Below the pieces are notes generated by a model. That model did not search any database. It was not told the origin of the DNA and saw nothing but the letters and a program-made list of their open reading frames with translations. DNA of 64,000 nt from Chloroflexota bacterium (GTDB lineage: Bacteria > Chloroflexota > Anaerolineae > VGOG01): the NCBI GenBank assembly GCA_030611885.1, contig JAUWOY010000010.1:1-64000 (forward strand). The letters run 5' to 3'. The translations under genes and the position numbers were made by a program. Positions 41,703 through 50,839 of this stretch are shown here, piece by piece (the stretch's first letter is position 1; each line of letters starts with the position of its first letter).

Positions 41703-41996
41703 CTACATCCTCTCTAGCCTCTCTACATTCATCACGAAAACGATGGCCCCACTGATCTCCACCTCTTTAGCTCTGGGCCATGCTGGCGTATGCAGGCGAG
41801 ACTTGACGTGCTGCTTGATGATATTCAGCGCCTCATCAACTTGCCCTTCCTCGACGCCGCTCACAACGGTCGTGTTACCCGCTCGCAGGAAGCCGCCGGT
41901 GCTTCCCATGCGCGTGGCTCTGAAGCCCTGAGCTAACAGAGCATTGATCACCGCATCAGCGTCGTCATTGTGTACGATGGCCTGGATCAACTTCAT
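41703..41996 (-). CDS. Cyclic-di-AMP receptor, PII-like (DarA/PstA family)
   Basis: 97 residues starting MKLIQAIVHNDDADAVINAL, with GFRATRMGSTGGFLRAGNTT and VVSGVEEGQVDEALNIIKQH, the pattern of the DarA/PstA (DUF970) trimeric PII-like proteins that bind c-di-AMP. The usual length is about 109, so the B-loop is slightly short. GGAGG precedes ATG 41996. It lies between rsmE and an APC permease; in other bacteria c-di-AMP controls amino acid and K transport, which makes the location suggestive. It has its own terminator. Confidence 0.9.
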   Translation of the reverse strand: MKLIQAIVHNDDADAVINALLAQGFRATRMGSTGGFLRAGNTTVVSGVEEGQVDEALNIIKQHVKSRLHTPAWPRAKEVEISGAIVFVMNVERLERM

Positions 41997-42021
41997 GATC
42001 TTTTACCTCCTCCGTATCTAT

Positions 42022-42081
42022 AGAAACCAGGTTTTTGAAAGAACGAGTTGCTTGCTCAGACAGAGAAAAAACCTGGTTTCT
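42022..42081. repeat. MITE-like inverted repeat element, family A (60 bp)
   Basis: AGAAACCAGGTTTTT and AAAAACCTGGTTTCT enclose a 30-base middle. It fills the space between rsmE and the c-di-AMP receptor gene. Confidence 0.75.
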
Positions 42082-42090
42082 CCACTACTC

Positions 42091-42870
42091 CTAGCTTAAG
42101 TCTCCCAGTTCATACAGGATAGCCGCCGTGGCCACCAGACCGGCCGTCTCGGCCCGCAGGATGCGGGGGCCCAGGGTGATGGGGACGATGCCGTACCGCT
42201 GAGCCAATATCACCTCTTCGAAAGTGAAGCCCCCCTCAGGGCCGATGAAGAGGCTAATGGAAAAGGGCCTGGAAGGAAATGATGGGGTCTTCCTCCCCTT
42301 CGACTTCTTTTCCCCCCTCCCAAACACCAGCTTCAGGTTGACCCTCTCCTCTTCTTCCCAGGGCATCAACGAGAGCCCGCCCGTCCGCTTCGCTCGTTCG
42401 CAGGCCTGGGAAAAGAGCATAGCCGATTGAAGGTTGGGAAGCCTGCCCCGCCTGCTTTGCTCCGCCGCTTCCCGAACGATGCGTCGCCAACGCTCCCCCT
42501 TCTTGTTCACGTCGTCCAGGCTGGCGATGACGCAGCGCTGGCTGATGAGGGGCACGAATTCCACGATGCCCAGTTCCGTGCCCTTCTGCAAGACGAGCTC
42601 GAAATGGCTGCCCTTGAGCACGCCCTGATAGAGAGAGACCTTGGTGCGGGGCTCGCCGGTGGCGAGAGTCCTGCTCAGCACCCTACTTACTACCCGCTCT
42701 CGGCCCACCTCGACGATTTCGGCCTCCCGCTCCCAGCCGGAGTTATCCAGGACGACGATGGAAACGCCAGGGCGTAGGCGCAGGACATCTCTGATGTGGT
42801 GCACTGCTGGCCCGGTGATCGTAACTTTGTCACCCTCCAACTGGTCGGGCGATACAAAAAAGCGGTGCAT
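42091..42870 (-). CDS. rsmE: 16S rRNA (uracil1498-N3)-methyltransferase
   Basis: 259 residues of the RsmE SPOUT family. The N-terminal PUA-like part (MHRFFVSPDQLEGDKVTITG, HHIRDVLRLRPG) is followed by the knotted SAM-binding domain with IGPEGGFTFEEV and LGPRILRAETAGLVATAAIL. It methylates U1498 of 16S rRNA. ATG 42870 lies four bases after the prmA stop and has GAGGTGAGG upstream, so it is translationally coupled. The stretch near residue 195 (FGRGEKKSKGRKTPSFPSRP) is a Lys/Ser-rich insert not usual for the family. It is the last gene of the heat-shock operon. Confidence 0.94.
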   Translation of the reverse strand: MHRFFVSPDQLEGDKVTITGPAVHHIRDVLRLRPGVSIVVLDNSGWEREAEIVEVGRERVVSRVLSRTLATGEPRTKVSLYQGVLKGSHFELVLQKGTELGIVEFVPLISQRCVIASLDDVNKKGERWRRIVREAAEQSRRGRLPNLQSAMLFSQACERAKRTGGLSLMPWEEEERVNLKLVFGRGEKKSKGRKTPSFPSRPFSISLFIGPEGGFTFEEVILAQRYGIVPITLGPRILRAETAGLVATAAILYELGDLS

Positions 42871-42874
42871 AGCC

Positions 42875-43921
42875 TCACCTCCAACCTCCAACTAGAGCCA
42901 CCCAATCCTTCTCCTGTCGTCGTTCGACGATCTCCAGCCCGTGCTCTCCCAAAGCCGCCGCTACTTCCGCCTCCTGCTCTTCGATGATGCCCGCTGCGAT
43001 CATCAGTCCAGCCGGTCGAACTCGATCCACCAGTCCCTGGTCGGCGAGCTCGACGATCACCCTGGCCAGGATGTTGACGAGCACTAGCTCAAATTCCTCT
43101 GCGGCCTTGTCCAACGAGCCAGGCTCAACGGTGACGATGTCTGGCACTCCGTTGGACTGCACGTTAGCTCGGGCTGCTCTCACGGCCAGCGGATCGTTGT
43201 CCAGGGCCAGGACGGAGCCTGCTCCCAGCTTGGCCGCGGCGATAGCCAGGATCCCTGAGCCTGTGCCCAGATCCAGGACTTTGGCTCCCGGTTCCAGGTG
43301 CTCCTCCAGAGCTTGCAGGCACATCTGTGTGGTGGGGTGCAGGCCCGTGCCGAAGGCCATACCAGGATCCAGTTCGATGACTATCTCATCGGGCCGTGGC
43401 TTGTACTCCTGCCACGAGGGCTTGATCACGATGCGCTGGCCGACGTGCAGGACGTGATAGTGCTTCTTCCAGGCATGGGCCCAATCGTCTTCGGTGAGCT
43501 CGCGGAACTCAGGCGGTGGGAGCGGGTAAATCTGGCTCATATGCCAAAGGGCCTCCTCTATGCGCCGCCGAGTTTTTAGCCCCTCTTCGTCCAAAGGCAG
43601 GTAGGTCTTGACGGTGACCACCGCCGTGTCGCTCAATTCGTCGTCAAAATCCGTTGACAGCACCGCCCCGCCGCGCCCGTAGCGGTTGAACACCTCGCTC
43701 ACCGCTTCAGCGGCTTCACCATCCACCTGCACACTAGCTTCCAGCCAATTCAACGCTTCCCCCACGTTTCGATCATACTTTCGACTATACTCCGCCTCCC
43801 ATAGGCACTTTCGAGTTCTTCGGAGTTCAGCAATTATTTCCTCCCCCGTCTTGTCTAACCCACCAGCCTTTTGAATTTCTCTCTGAATCTCCTCAATGCG
43901 TTCTTCCCACGCTACAGCCAT
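42875..43921 (-). CDS. prmA: Ribosomal protein L11 methyltransferase with N-terminal extension
   Basis: 348 residues. From about 57 on it is a normal PrmA (LNWLEASVQVDGEAAEAVSE; SAM motif VLDLGTGSGILAIAA; LVNILARVIVEL with the NIL substrate motif), which trimethylates ribosomal protein L11. The first 56 residues (EERIEEIQREIQKAGGLDKT, IIAELRRTRKCLWEAEY) are an extra helical piece resembling the tail of a small antitoxin-like protein. The gap to dnaJ is 13 bases. Position downstream of dnaJ and upstream of rsmE is the common gram-positive order. Confidence 0.92.
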   Translation of the reverse strand: MAVAWEERIEEIQREIQKAGGLDKTGEEIIAELRRTRKCLWEAEYSRKYDRNVGEALNWLEASVQVDGEAAEAVSEVFNRYGRGGAVLSTDFDDELSDTAVVTVKTYLPLDEEGLKTRRRIEEALWHMSQIYPLPPPEFRELTEDDWAHAWKKHYHVLHVGQRIVIKPSWQEYKPRPDEIVIELDPGMAFGTGLHPTTQMCLQALEEHLEPGAKVLDLGTGSGILAIAAAKLGAGSVLALDNDPLAVRAARANVQSNGVPDIVTVEPGSLDKAAEEFELVLVNILARVIVELADQGLVDRVRPAGLMIAAGIIEEQEAEVAAALGEHGLEIVERRQEKDWVALVGGWR

Positions 43922-43934
43922 CTACTTAGTCTTC

Positions 43935-45053
43935 CTATGCTTTGAGGAAATCCACTATCTTCTCCAACAAGCCCTTTTCTTCCTGAGGAATAACTTCTTT
44001 ACCCAACGTCTTGCCCAAATCCTTGAACAGTTGTTTCTGTTCGTCGCTCAAGTCGGTTGGAGTCGCTACCTGCACTATCACCAACTGGTCGCCCCGGCCA
44101 TTGCGCCTGAGGTAGGGCACCCCTTGGCCCCGCAGGCGGAAGACCTTGCCCGTCTGAGTGCCTGCAGAAATGACCAATCTCTCCTCACCCTCCAGCGTAG
44201 GCACCATGACCTCATCGCCCAGGGCCGCCTGGGCGACGTTTATCGCCAGTTCCAGGATGATGTTGTGGTCTTGGCGGCGGAAATAGCGATGGGACTTAAC
44301 CGAGAGAACTACGTAAAGGTTGCCCGGTGGGCCGCCCCGCGTTCCGGGCTCCCCTTCACCGGCCAGGCGGATCTGTGTCCCGTTATCTACCCCCGCCGGC
44401 GCTTTGACGGAGATGGTGCGGGTCACTCGCACGCGCTTCTGACCACGGCACTCAATGCAAGGGGTGGTTACAATCTCCCCCTCCCCTCTGCAGCGGGGAC
44501 AGGTGCTCACGTTGATGAAAGAGCCGAGGATAGACTGTTGAGTGCGCCGCACCTCGCCGGTGCCGTTGCACTGGGGGCAACGGATGGGGCTGGTGCCCGG
44601 CTCGGCGCCGCTGCCACGACAGCGGGGACAGGTCTCGTAGCGCGGAATATCCAGTTTCTTCTCGCAGCCGAAGACAGCTTCCTCAAAGGAGATAGTCAGG
44701 TCGTAGCGCAGGTCAGCCCCGCGGCGCGGCGCGCGCCGAGCCCTGGTGCGAGGTCCGAAGCCAAACAGGTCTCCGAAGATGTCACTGAAGCCGCCGAAAC
44801 CGAAATCGCTGAAGTCGCCCCAGCGCCCCTGCACGCCAGAATGACCGAAGCGGTCGTAGGTGGCTCGCTTCTCCTGATCGGAGAGCACCTCGTAGGCCTC
44901 GTTTATGCCTTTGAATTTAGCTTCGGCGTCGGGGCTCTTATTGACGTCGGGATGATATTGGCGGGCCAGCTTTCGGTAGGCTTTCTTTACCTCATCCTGG
45001 CTGGCCGAGCGGCCCACACCGAGAACTTCGTAGTAGTCGCGCTTCGTGCTCAT
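43935..45053 (-). CDS. dnaJ: Chaperone protein DnaJ
   Basis: 372 residues: J domain with HPD ([10 protein letters not shown], about 35-37), Gly/Phe-rich linker ([17 protein letters not shown]), four zinc-finger repeats [32 protein letters not shown], and two C-terminal substrate-binding beta domains. It stimulates DnaK ATPase and delivers substrates. The ATG follows the DUF5615 stop directly (TGAATG), so its expression is coupled to the toxin gene. Part of the CIRCE-controlled operon. Confidence 0.97.
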   Translation of the reverse strand: MSTKRDYYEVLGVGRSASQDEVKKAYRKLARQYHPDVNKSPDAEAKFKGINEAYEVLSDQEKRATYDRFGHSGVQGRWGDFSDFGFGGFSDIFGDLFGFGPRTRARRAPRRGADLRYDLTISFEEAVFGCEKKLDIPRYETCPRCRGSGAEPGTSPIRCPQCNGTGEVRRTQQSILGSFINVSTCPRCRGEGEIVTTPCIECRGQKRVRVTRTISVKAPAGVDNGTQIRLAGEGEPGTRGGPPGNLYVVLSVKSHRYFRRQDHNIILELAINVAQAALGDEVMVPTLEGEERLVISAGTQTGKVFRLRGQGVPYLRRNGRGDQLVIVQVATPTDLSDEQKQLFKDLGKTLGKEVIPQEEKGLLEKIVDFLKA

Positions 45054-45428
45054 TCAACTAATGGCCTCTCCCCATTGGCTCAAATACTCCAGGCGGTTGC
45101 GCATGTCCTGAACCGAGAGCGACATCAACAGGTTCAGTACCCGTCGTAGTAGTTCGCCGATAGGGTATTGTTCCGAAACGATGATCCCACAATGCTCCCA
45201 ACCATGCTCTGCGTAGCGTTTATGTAATCTGGCGTAGTCGCTTCGGTTAAACGTCAAAATGACTCTGCCTTGTGAAGCAGCAAAAGCTAATTGTTCCTCA
45301 TCCGGGGAACCTGACATCCCAGCCTCAACCGTTGTGATCGCATCGAAGCCTCGCTGGCGTAGCGCTTTTGCCAGCCTGGTATGCACATCTTCATTGAGAA
45401 AAAGCTTGATCACTTCTTTCGAGTTCAT
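45054..45428 (-). CDS. DUF5615 PIN-like toxin
   Basis: 124 residues: IKLFLNEDVHTRLAKALRQR with the Asn-Glu-Asp start of the PIN-like fold, GFDAITTVEAG, DEEQLAFAASQGRVILTFNR and SDYARLHKRY, the pattern of DUF5615 (Mut7-C-related) putative RNases. Start ATG 45428 overlaps the stop of the DUF433 gene by four bases (ATGA). With it the pair forms a type II toxin-antitoxin module inserted between dnaK and dnaJ. Toxicity is inferred. Confidence 0.87.
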   Translation of the reverse strand: MNSKEVIKLFLNEDVHTRLAKALRQRGFDAITTVEAGMSGSPDEEQLAFAASQGRVILTFNRSDYARLHKRYAEHGWEHCGIIVSEQYPIGELLRRVLNLLMSLSVQDMRNRLEYLSQWGEAIS

Positions 45429-45745
45429 GTCGAGTACTGCCCCGGCGGATACATCTTCATCAATCGCTCCTCCGAGTCCGCCCCGATGTCTCGCTCTATC
45501 TCCTCTTGATGATCATAGTAGTATGAGAGGGCGTCGTATAGATGAACGGGCTTCAGATGCGGAAGGCCTTCTAGTATCTCCTCTACCGACATTCCCACCT
45601 TGTGATAGCCCACGATGGAGCGCACCGGCGTGCGCGTGCCAACGATGATCGGTCGCCCTCCGCAAATGCCTTCTACCCGCACGACAAAGGGGTGATTCGT
45701 CGGCATAATCTCTACCCTCTCAATTTCTACAATTGTCCCTGCCAT
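45425..45745 (-). CDS. DUF433 antitoxin
   Basis: 106 residues. After a short N-terminal part, the DUF433 core GICGGRPIIVGTRTPVRSIV, GMSVEEILEGLPHLKPVHLY, DALSYYYDHQEEI is a winged or ribbon DNA-binding domain; the tail (ERLMKMYPPG) would neutralise the DUF5615 partner. AGGAGGTAGGACC precedes ATG 45745, 29 bases after the dnaK stop. The module may be expressed with the heat-shock operon. A diverged orphan relative is at 24571. Confidence 0.88.
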   Translation of the reverse strand: MAGTIVEIERVEIMPTNHPFVVRVEGICGGRPIIVGTRTPVRSIVGYHKVGMSVEEILEGLPHLKPVHLYDALSYYYDHQEEIERDIGADSEERLMKMYPPGQYST

Positions 45746-45774
45746 GGTCCTACCTCCTCTTCACTACTTCCTTT

Positions 45775-47664
45775 CTACACCTCCCTGAACTCACCCTCCA
45801 CGGTCTCCTCGCCCTCAGGGGGCTTCTCCTCTTCGCCAGGGGGAGGCGGGGTGGGACCAGACTGCTCATACATGCTGGCGCCGATCTGCTGCACAGCTAT
45901 GCCCAGCTCCTCGGCTCTGCGGCGAATCTCGTTCACGTCTTTGCCCTCCAGGGCGGTGCGCAGGGCAGACACCTTGCTCTCCACGTCACTCCTCACGTCA
46001 CTTGGCACTTTCTCGCCCTGCTCGCGCAAGGCCTTCTCCGCCACGTAGATGGCCGAGTCGGCGGCGTTGCGAGCTTCGGCCTCTTCCTTGCGCTTTCGGT
46101 CCTCAGCGGCGAACCGCTCGGCATCTTTGACCATTTGCTCCACTTCCTCGTCGGCGAGACCGCTGGATGCGGTGATGGTGATGTGCTGCTCGCGTCCCGT
46201 GGCCTTGTCCTCGGCCGATACGTCGAGGATGCCGTCGGCGTTAATGTCGAAGGTCACCTCGATCTGGGGGATGCCCCGCGGCGCGGGCGGGATGCCGTCC
46301 AGCATGAAGCGCCCCAGAGTTTTGTTATCGGGGGCCATGGGCCGTTCGCCCTGCACCACGTGGATCTCCACCCCGCTCTGGCCGTCGGCTGCCGTGGAGA
46401 AGGTCTGGCTCTTGCGGGTGGGAATGGTGGTGTTGCGCTCGATGAGAGCCGTAGCCACGCGGCCCAGGGTCTCGATGGATAGGGTCAGAGGGGTCACGTC
46501 CAGGAGCAGCACGTCCCTGACCTCGCCGCCCAGCACGCCGGCCTGGATGGCCGCCCCCAGACCCACTACCTCGTCGGGATTGACGCCCCTGTGGGGTTCC
46601 CTGTTGAAGATCCTCCTCACCGCCTCCTGGACGGCGGGCGTCCTGGTCTGTCCGCCCACCAGGATGGCCTCGTCTATGTCTTCAGGTTTGAGCTTGGCGT
46701 CGGCCAGGGCCTGCTGGCAGGGGCCGATGGAGCGCTCGATCAAATCCTCCACCAACTGCTCCAGCTTGGCCCGGGTCAGCTTCATGGTCAGGTGCTTGGG
46801 CCCTGAGGCATCAGCGGTGATGAAGGGCAGGTTGATCACCGTCTCCGTCACCGTGGATAGCTCGATCTTGGGCTTCTCCCCCGCCTCCTTCAGCCGCTGC
46901 AGGGCCATCTTGTCCTGGCGGAGGTCAATGCCTTGATCCCTTTTGTACTCGTCGCAGATCCACTCTATGATCCTTTGGTCAAAGTCGTCGCCGCCCAGGA
47001 AGGTATCGCCGCTGGTGGACTTGACCTCGAACACCCCATCGCCCACGTCCAGGATAGAGATGTCGAAAGTGCCGCCGCCCAGGTCGTAGACGGCGATAGT
47101 CTCGTCAATCTTCTTGTCCATGCCGTAGGCCAGGGCTGAGGCGGTGGGCTCGTTGATGATGCGCAGTACCTGCAAGCCGGCGATCCGGCCAGCGTCCTTG
47201 GTAGCCTGGCGCTGAGAGTCGTTGAAATAGGCGGGCACGGTGATCACCGCCTGGGTGATGAGCTCTCCCAGAAACGCCTCGGCGTCAGTCCTGATCTTCT
47301 GCAGGATCATGGCCGAGATCTCCGGCGGCGAGTACTCCTTGCCCGCCATTTCTACCCAGGCATCGCCATTGGGATTCTCGATGATCTTATAGGGCAATAT
47401 CTCCCTGGCCCGCTGCACCTCAGGATCGTTGAACTTGCGCCCCATGAGACGCTTGATGGAGAAGATAGTGTTATCGGGGTTAGTGACGGCCTGGCGTCGG
47501 GCTACCATCCCCACCATGCGTTCCTCCGTCTTAGGGTTCACCGCCACCACCGAGGGGAACAGCCGTCCGCCCTCCGCGCTGGGGATCACCGTCGGCTCGC
47601 CGGCCTGCATTACCGCCGCACAACAGTTAGTGGTTCCTAAATCAATACCGATTATTTTGCTCAT
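45775..47664 (-). CDS. dnaK: Chaperone protein DnaK (Hsp70)
   Basis: 629 residues. ATPase domain with [27 protein letters not shown] and [16 protein letters not shown]; substrate-binding domain starting near [13 protein letters not shown]; helical lid and an acidic Glu-rich tail ending EGEFREV. ATP-dependent folding with DnaJ and GrpE. ATG 47664 ([10 protein letters not shown]) with GGGAGG upstream; the frame to 47781 is an artefact. It lies between two inserted accessory gene pairs of the heat-shock operon. Confidence 0.98.
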   Translation of the reverse strand: MSKIIGIDLGTTNCCAAVMQAGEPTVIPSAEGGRLFPSVVAVNPKTEERMVGMVARRQAVTNPDNTIFSIKRLMGRKFNDPEVQRAREILPYKIIENPNGDAWVEMAGKEYSPPEISAMILQKIRTDAEAFLGELITQAVITVPAYFNDSQRQATKDAGRIAGLQVLRIINEPTASALAYGMDKKIDETIAVYDLGGGTFDISILDVGDGVFEVKSTSGDTFLGGDDFDQRIIEWICDEYKRDQGIDLRQDKMALQRLKEAGEKPKIELSTVTETVINLPFITADASGPKHLTMKLTRAKLEQLVEDLIERSIGPCQQALADAKLKPEDIDEAILVGGQTRTPAVQEAVRRIFNREPHRGVNPDEVVGLGAAIQAGVLGGEVRDVLLLDVTPLTLSIETLGRVATALIERNTTIPTRKSQTFSTAADGQSGVEIHVVQGERPMAPDNKTLGRFMLDGIPPAPRGIPQIEVTFDINADGILDVSAEDKATGREQHITITASSGLADEEVEQMVKDAERFAAEDRKRKEEAEARNAADSAIYVAEKALREQGEKVPSDVRSDVESKVSALRTALEGKDVNEIRRRAEELGIAVQQIGASMYEQSGPTPPPPGEEEKPPEGEETVEGEFREV

Positions 47665-47684
47665 AGTTTGTTGTTCCTCCCTAT

Positions 47685-48479
47685 TCAAAGTTGGAAATTG
47701 CGAGCTGTGAGGAGTGCCTCTTGCAGATAGCGGGCGATGCGATCTTTGTTGGCCGTAAGGCTGGAAAATTGCTTGTCGCAAACGTCACTGAATCTGGCCA
47801 AGACCTTCCGGTTGACCTCTTCCTGGTTCTCAAAGACGCTAATTGAGCGGAATGGAATCTCCCAGCGCTCAAACTGGAGCAGCGCGATCGTGGCATCACG
47901 TGTCGTGTTGTCGTTGGGCAAGGCATAGACAAAAATGGGATGTGCCATGCCGTTGATCCGGCAATCTACCACGTATTTACCTTCAGGATCATGTCGGGGA
48001 TGGTGCCAATCAAATTGCCGCCGCGTTTCTGGCACGTGCTCTTCCATGAAGGCGCGAAAGTCCTCCATAAACATGGACTTTACCCGTTCACGAGAGAGAT
48101 AGGTGACATCGGTGATTTTGAGCAGCGCCTGGACGAAGTCGAAAAGTGTGTCCCCATAACGGCCATCCCAAACTGTCAGCATTAGTTCCCCCTCGCGATC
48201 CTCCACCGCGAAGGCGCTCAAGGCATTGGCAATAATCTGCTGTCGCGTGCCTCGATGTAGACTTTTCTCATCGAGGTCATACGTCAAGTGCATGTATGTG
48301 TGCCCCTCATCTGATAGAATCCACCGCCCAGACTCGCGCTTGAGTACGATAGCCAAGTGATCACCGTCATCAAGGTGGAAGGGCGTAAAAACACGATAAC
48401 GCTCAACCCCTTCGGGCTCCAGACGTATCTGAGCACAGACCTTCCTGCGGAAATCTTGTTCGATCGTTTCAATCACCAT
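47685..48479 (-). CDS. DUF1828/DUF1829-type protein
   Basis: 264 residues. The N-terminal half ([36 protein letters not shown]) is the DUF1828 pattern and the C-terminal half ([35 protein letters not shown]) the DUF1829 pattern. Family members occur in phages, plasmids and accessory islands, and their function is unknown to me. ATG 48479 has GGGAGG nine bases upstream; TTG 48485 is an alternative. The gene lies directly after the DUF6978-type gene and 20 bases before dnaK. The fold is probably nuclease- or restriction-related, but this is a guess. Confidence 0.8.
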   Translation of the reverse strand: MVIETIEQDFRRKVCAQIRLEPEGVERYRVFTPFHLDDGDHLAIVLKRESGRWILSDEGHTYMHLTYDLDEKSLHRGTRQQIIANALSAFAVEDREGELMLTVWDGRYGDTLFDFVQALLKITDVTYLSRERVKSMFMEDFRAFMEEHVPETRRQFDWHHPRHDPEGKYVVDCRINGMAHPIFVYALPNDNTTRDATIALLQFERWEIPFRSISVFENQEEVNRKVLARFSDVCDKQFSSLTANKDRIARYLQEALLTARNFQL

Positions 48480-48481
48480 GG

Positions 48482-48979
48482 TCAAACACCTCCCTGAAGG
48501 CTGAAGGCCGGCAATGACGGCTGTGGATTCGGCGGGAGCTCAAACCCACAGTTGGCTAACATGCATTGAAGCGCGTCATCGAAATCGGCGTAACGGTCAG
48601 TTGGTTCCGCGTAAGCATCTTCGCGCAACCCCGCCTCCTGATAGCGCCTGGTTGCTTCGTGAATGTGAAAGTCATAGAATTTATTCCCTTCCAGTTTGTT
48701 CGTATGCTCGTGGCTCTTGCCGTTGTAACGGCGCAAGCGGAAGACGATGTTTGTCTGGGGGACACGGTAGGCAAGGATGAGCGAGAAGTCAAGGGGGTTC
48801 CCCATGCTCTGCCGCAAAATCAGGCGAAAGGGCGTCCCATCGGCTCCTTCAAAATCCAGTTCTGCTTCTTTGTGACCGCGCTTCGGCTTCAGTCGAAGGC
48901 GCAGATGGTAGTTTGGCGGCAAGGGCTTGGGTTCGCTTATGAGACGTTGAATCTCATCGTCACTCAACAAGACAGGCAT
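48482..48979 (-). CDS. DUF6978-type protein
   Basis: 165 residues with FRLILRQSMGNPLDFSLILA, FRLRRYNGKSHEHTNKLEG, FYDFHIHEATRRYQ and AYAEPTDRYADFDDALQCML. I recall this pattern (RYNGKSHEHTNxxE, FHIHxATxRYQ) as that of DUF6978, often next to DUF1828 genes. The conserved His cluster suggests a metal or nucleic-acid site. GAGGAG precedes ATG 48979. It follows grpE by 18 bases and precedes the DUF1828 gene directly: a two-gene module inside the chaperone operon. Confidence 0.7.
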   Translation of the reverse strand: MPVLLSDDEIQRLISEPKPLPPNYHLRLRLKPKRGHKEAELDFEGADGTPFRLILRQSMGNPLDFSLILAYRVPQTNIVFRLRRYNGKSHEHTNKLEGNKFYDFHIHEATRRYQEAGLREDAYAEPTDRYADFDDALQCMLANCGFELPPNPQPSLPAFSLQGGV

Positions 48980-48997
48980 GTTCCAGTCTCCTCTGAG

Positions 48998-49606
48998 TCA
49001 AGACACGCGTTGCTGGACACTGCCTTCCCCTTCCTCAGCCTCTGACGCTGGTCTCCCCTTGGCCACCCGCACCAGGGCAGGCCGCAGAACTCGGTCGCCG
49101 AGCTTGTAGCCCCTCTGCACCTCGCCGATGATCTGGCCCTCTTGGTACTCTGCGCTCTCCTCGTAGGTGACGGCCTCGTGCACCAGAGGGTCGAAGCTCT
49201 GGCCTTCCGTCTCCATGGGGGTCAGCCCTTCCCCGTCCAGGATGGCCTGCAATCTCCGGTAGATGAGGGCCACGCCGTCAATCCAGGTCAGGCTCAGCAG
49301 GTTGCGGGGCAGGGTCTGGAAGGCCCGCTCGAAGTCGTCGAAGATGGGCAGCAGCCTGGAGATGAGGGTCGAGTTGGCCAGCTTGAAGAGCTCCTGTCGC
49401 TCCTGCTCGTTGCGCTTTTTGTAGTTGGCGAATTCGGCCCGCGCCCGCTGCCAGCCGTCCAGATACTCAGCCGCCTGGGCTTTGGCTGCCTCCAGCTCTT
49501 GGCGCAGAGCCTCCAGCTCAGTGACTTCCTCGACTTCTTCTGTAACCTCTTCTGCTACAGTAACCTCCTCTGTAGCAGCTTCTTCAATCTTCTCTTCCTT
49601 TGTCAC
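48998..49606 (-). CDS. grpE: Nucleotide exchange factor GrpE
   Basis: 202 residues: a Glu-rich N-terminus, long coiled coil (LEALRQELEAAKAQAAEYLD, RARAEFANYKKRNEQER) and the C-terminal beta wing with PMETEGQSFDPLVHEAV and GYKLGDRVLRPALVRVAKG. It releases ADP from DnaK. Start is GTG 49606 with GGAGG upstream. It follows hrcA by 18 bases. Confidence 0.96.
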   Translation of the reverse strand: MTKEEKIEEAATEEVTVAEEVTEEVEEVTELEALRQELEAAKAQAAEYLDGWQRARAEFANYKKRNEQERQELFKLANSTLISRLLPIFDDFERAFQTLPRNLLSLTWIDGVALIYRRLQAILDGEGLTPMETEGQSFDPLVHEAVTYEESAEYQEGQIIGEVQRGYKLGDRVLRPALVRVAKGRPASEAEEGEGSVQQRVS

Positions 49607-49624
49607 TCTATCGGACCTCCTTGA

Positions 49625-50659
49625 TCAGTATCCGTACAGCTCGTGAATCAGTTCGCTCATCAGGCTAGACACGTAACGGACGACGGAGATGGCTCGCCGG
49701 TAGGGCATGCGTCGAGGGCCTAGAACCCCCAGGTCACCCGTGGCCTGGCTAACCACGCCGTAACGTGACAGCACCAGGCTGCAATCGCTCAGCTCCTCCC
49801 ACGGCCCCTCTCCCCCAATGATGACCTGCACGCTACCCGCTGCCGGAGCCATAACATCGGCCAGAACGATTTCCAGAAAGCGGCTCTCATCGAGAAGCCC
49901 GAAGACTTGGCGAGCGATTTGGCCCTCGGCGAACTCAGGCTGTTGCAGGATGTTGATCAGGCCGTTACGGTAGACCTCGCTGCGAGCACGCTCATCTGAT
50001 AGCCCCATCATCTCCGCCACCAGCTCCCCCACCTGGGCCTCCAGGGGAGCCAAGCGCGCGAGTTGGGCCATGATCCCGTCAGCGGTTAAGCCATCGAAGT
50101 TCTCGTTCAGGCGAGTGGCCATCCGGCTCAACTCCTCTTGAGATATCGGCTGAGGCAAAGTCAGGACTCTTTGCTTGACCGTCCCCCCCTGTAGTACCAG
50201 GACCACCAGGGCCAACGAATCGCGGATGGAAATCAGTTCCAGGTGTTTGAAAAGGCGCTGAGTAGTAGCGGCGGGGGCCGTGATCCACGCCACGCTCTGC
50301 GCAGCCTGCGCCAGTACCGACGCCGAGAGCTTCAGCCACTGGTCCATCTCAGGGCGCACCTGGTGAAACTGGTGGCGGATCATGCGCCGCTCAGCCAGGG
50401 GCAGCTCGGTCTCTCCCAGGAGGCGTTCGACGAAGTAGCGATAGCCTCTATCAGTGGGGACACGCCCGGCCGAGGTGTGAGGGTGAGTCAGGTATCCAGC
50501 CTCTTCCAAGCGGGCCATCTCGTTGCGCACCGTGGCCGAGCTAATGCCCAGGCCATAGGCCTCGACGATGACCTTTGAGCTAATGGGCGTGGCTGCAGCT
50601 ACATATTCCCGTATCACCAGGCCCAATATGGCTTGCTGTCTAGCTGTCAAATCCTCCAT
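49625..50659 (-). CDS. hrcA: Heat-inducible transcription repressor HrcA
   Basis: 344 residues: winged helix (LTARQQAILGLVIREYVAAA, GISSATVRNEMARLEEAGYL, HPHTSAGRVPTDRGYRYFVE), a GAF-like dimerisation region and an inserted domain; the C-terminal GPRRMPYRRAISVVRYVSSL is typical. It binds CIRCE and represses the operon until chaperones are titrated by unfolded proteins. The CIRCE copy sits 22 bases before its ATG, so the repressor controls itself. Confidence 0.97.
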   Translation of the reverse strand: MEDLTARQQAILGLVIREYVAAATPISSKVIVEAYGLGISSATVRNEMARLEEAGYLTHPHTSAGRVPTDRGYRYFVERLLGETELPLAERRMIRHQFHQVRPEMDQWLKLSASVLAQAAQSVAWITAPAATTQRLFKHLELISIRDSLALVVLVLQGGTVKQRVLTLPQPISQEELSRMATRLNENFDGLTADGIMAQLARLAPLEAQVGELVAEMMGLSDERARSEVYRNGLINILQQPEFAEGQIARQVFGLLDESRFLEIVLADVMAPAAGSVQVIIGGEGPWEELSDCSLVLSRYGVVSQATGDLGVLGPRRMPYRRAISVVRYVSSLMSELIHELYGY

Positions 50660-50681
50660 CAGATCTCACCAGGGGAAGTTT

Positions 50682-50708
50682 TTAGCACTCTCAATATTAG
50701 AGTGCTAA
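50682..50708 (-). promoter_or_regulatory. CIRCE operator
   Basis: A perfect TTAGCACTC, nine bases, GAGTGCTAA. It lies between the promoter and the hrcA ATG, the classical place for HrcA repression. Confidence 0.98.
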
Positions 50709-50713
50709 AAACA

Positions 50714-50742
50714 ATGATACCACGAAGTGCCCGTCCTGTCAA
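50714..50742 (-). promoter_or_regulatory. Sigma70-type promoter of the heat-shock operon
   Basis: On the minus strand TTGACA (50737-50742), a 17-base spacer and TATCAT (50714-50719), ending five bases before CIRCE. Bound HrcA would cover the transcription start. Confidence 0.9.
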
Positions 50743-50749
50743 GTGCTAT

Positions 50750-50778
50750 TTGGATAAAGAGAGAAATGAGTGTATAAT
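50750..50778 (+). promoter_or_regulatory. Divergent promoter of the solute-binding protein operon
   Basis: TTGGAT (50750-50755), a 17-base spacer and TATAAT (50773-50778) on the plus strand, about 60 bases before ATG 50840, back to back with the heat-shock promoter. Confidence 0.65.
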
Positions 50779-50839
50779 AATCGCGCGTCTCTCGCTCGAA
50801 TGATAGTCGGAGATGACCTCGGCGATAGGAGAGGATGTG

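Noticed and set aside
43896-45149. A 417-codon plus-strand frame opposite dnaJ
   Set aside because: dnaJ with all its zinc fingers occupies the other strand; the frame's product is an Ala/Leu/Gly-rich shadow.
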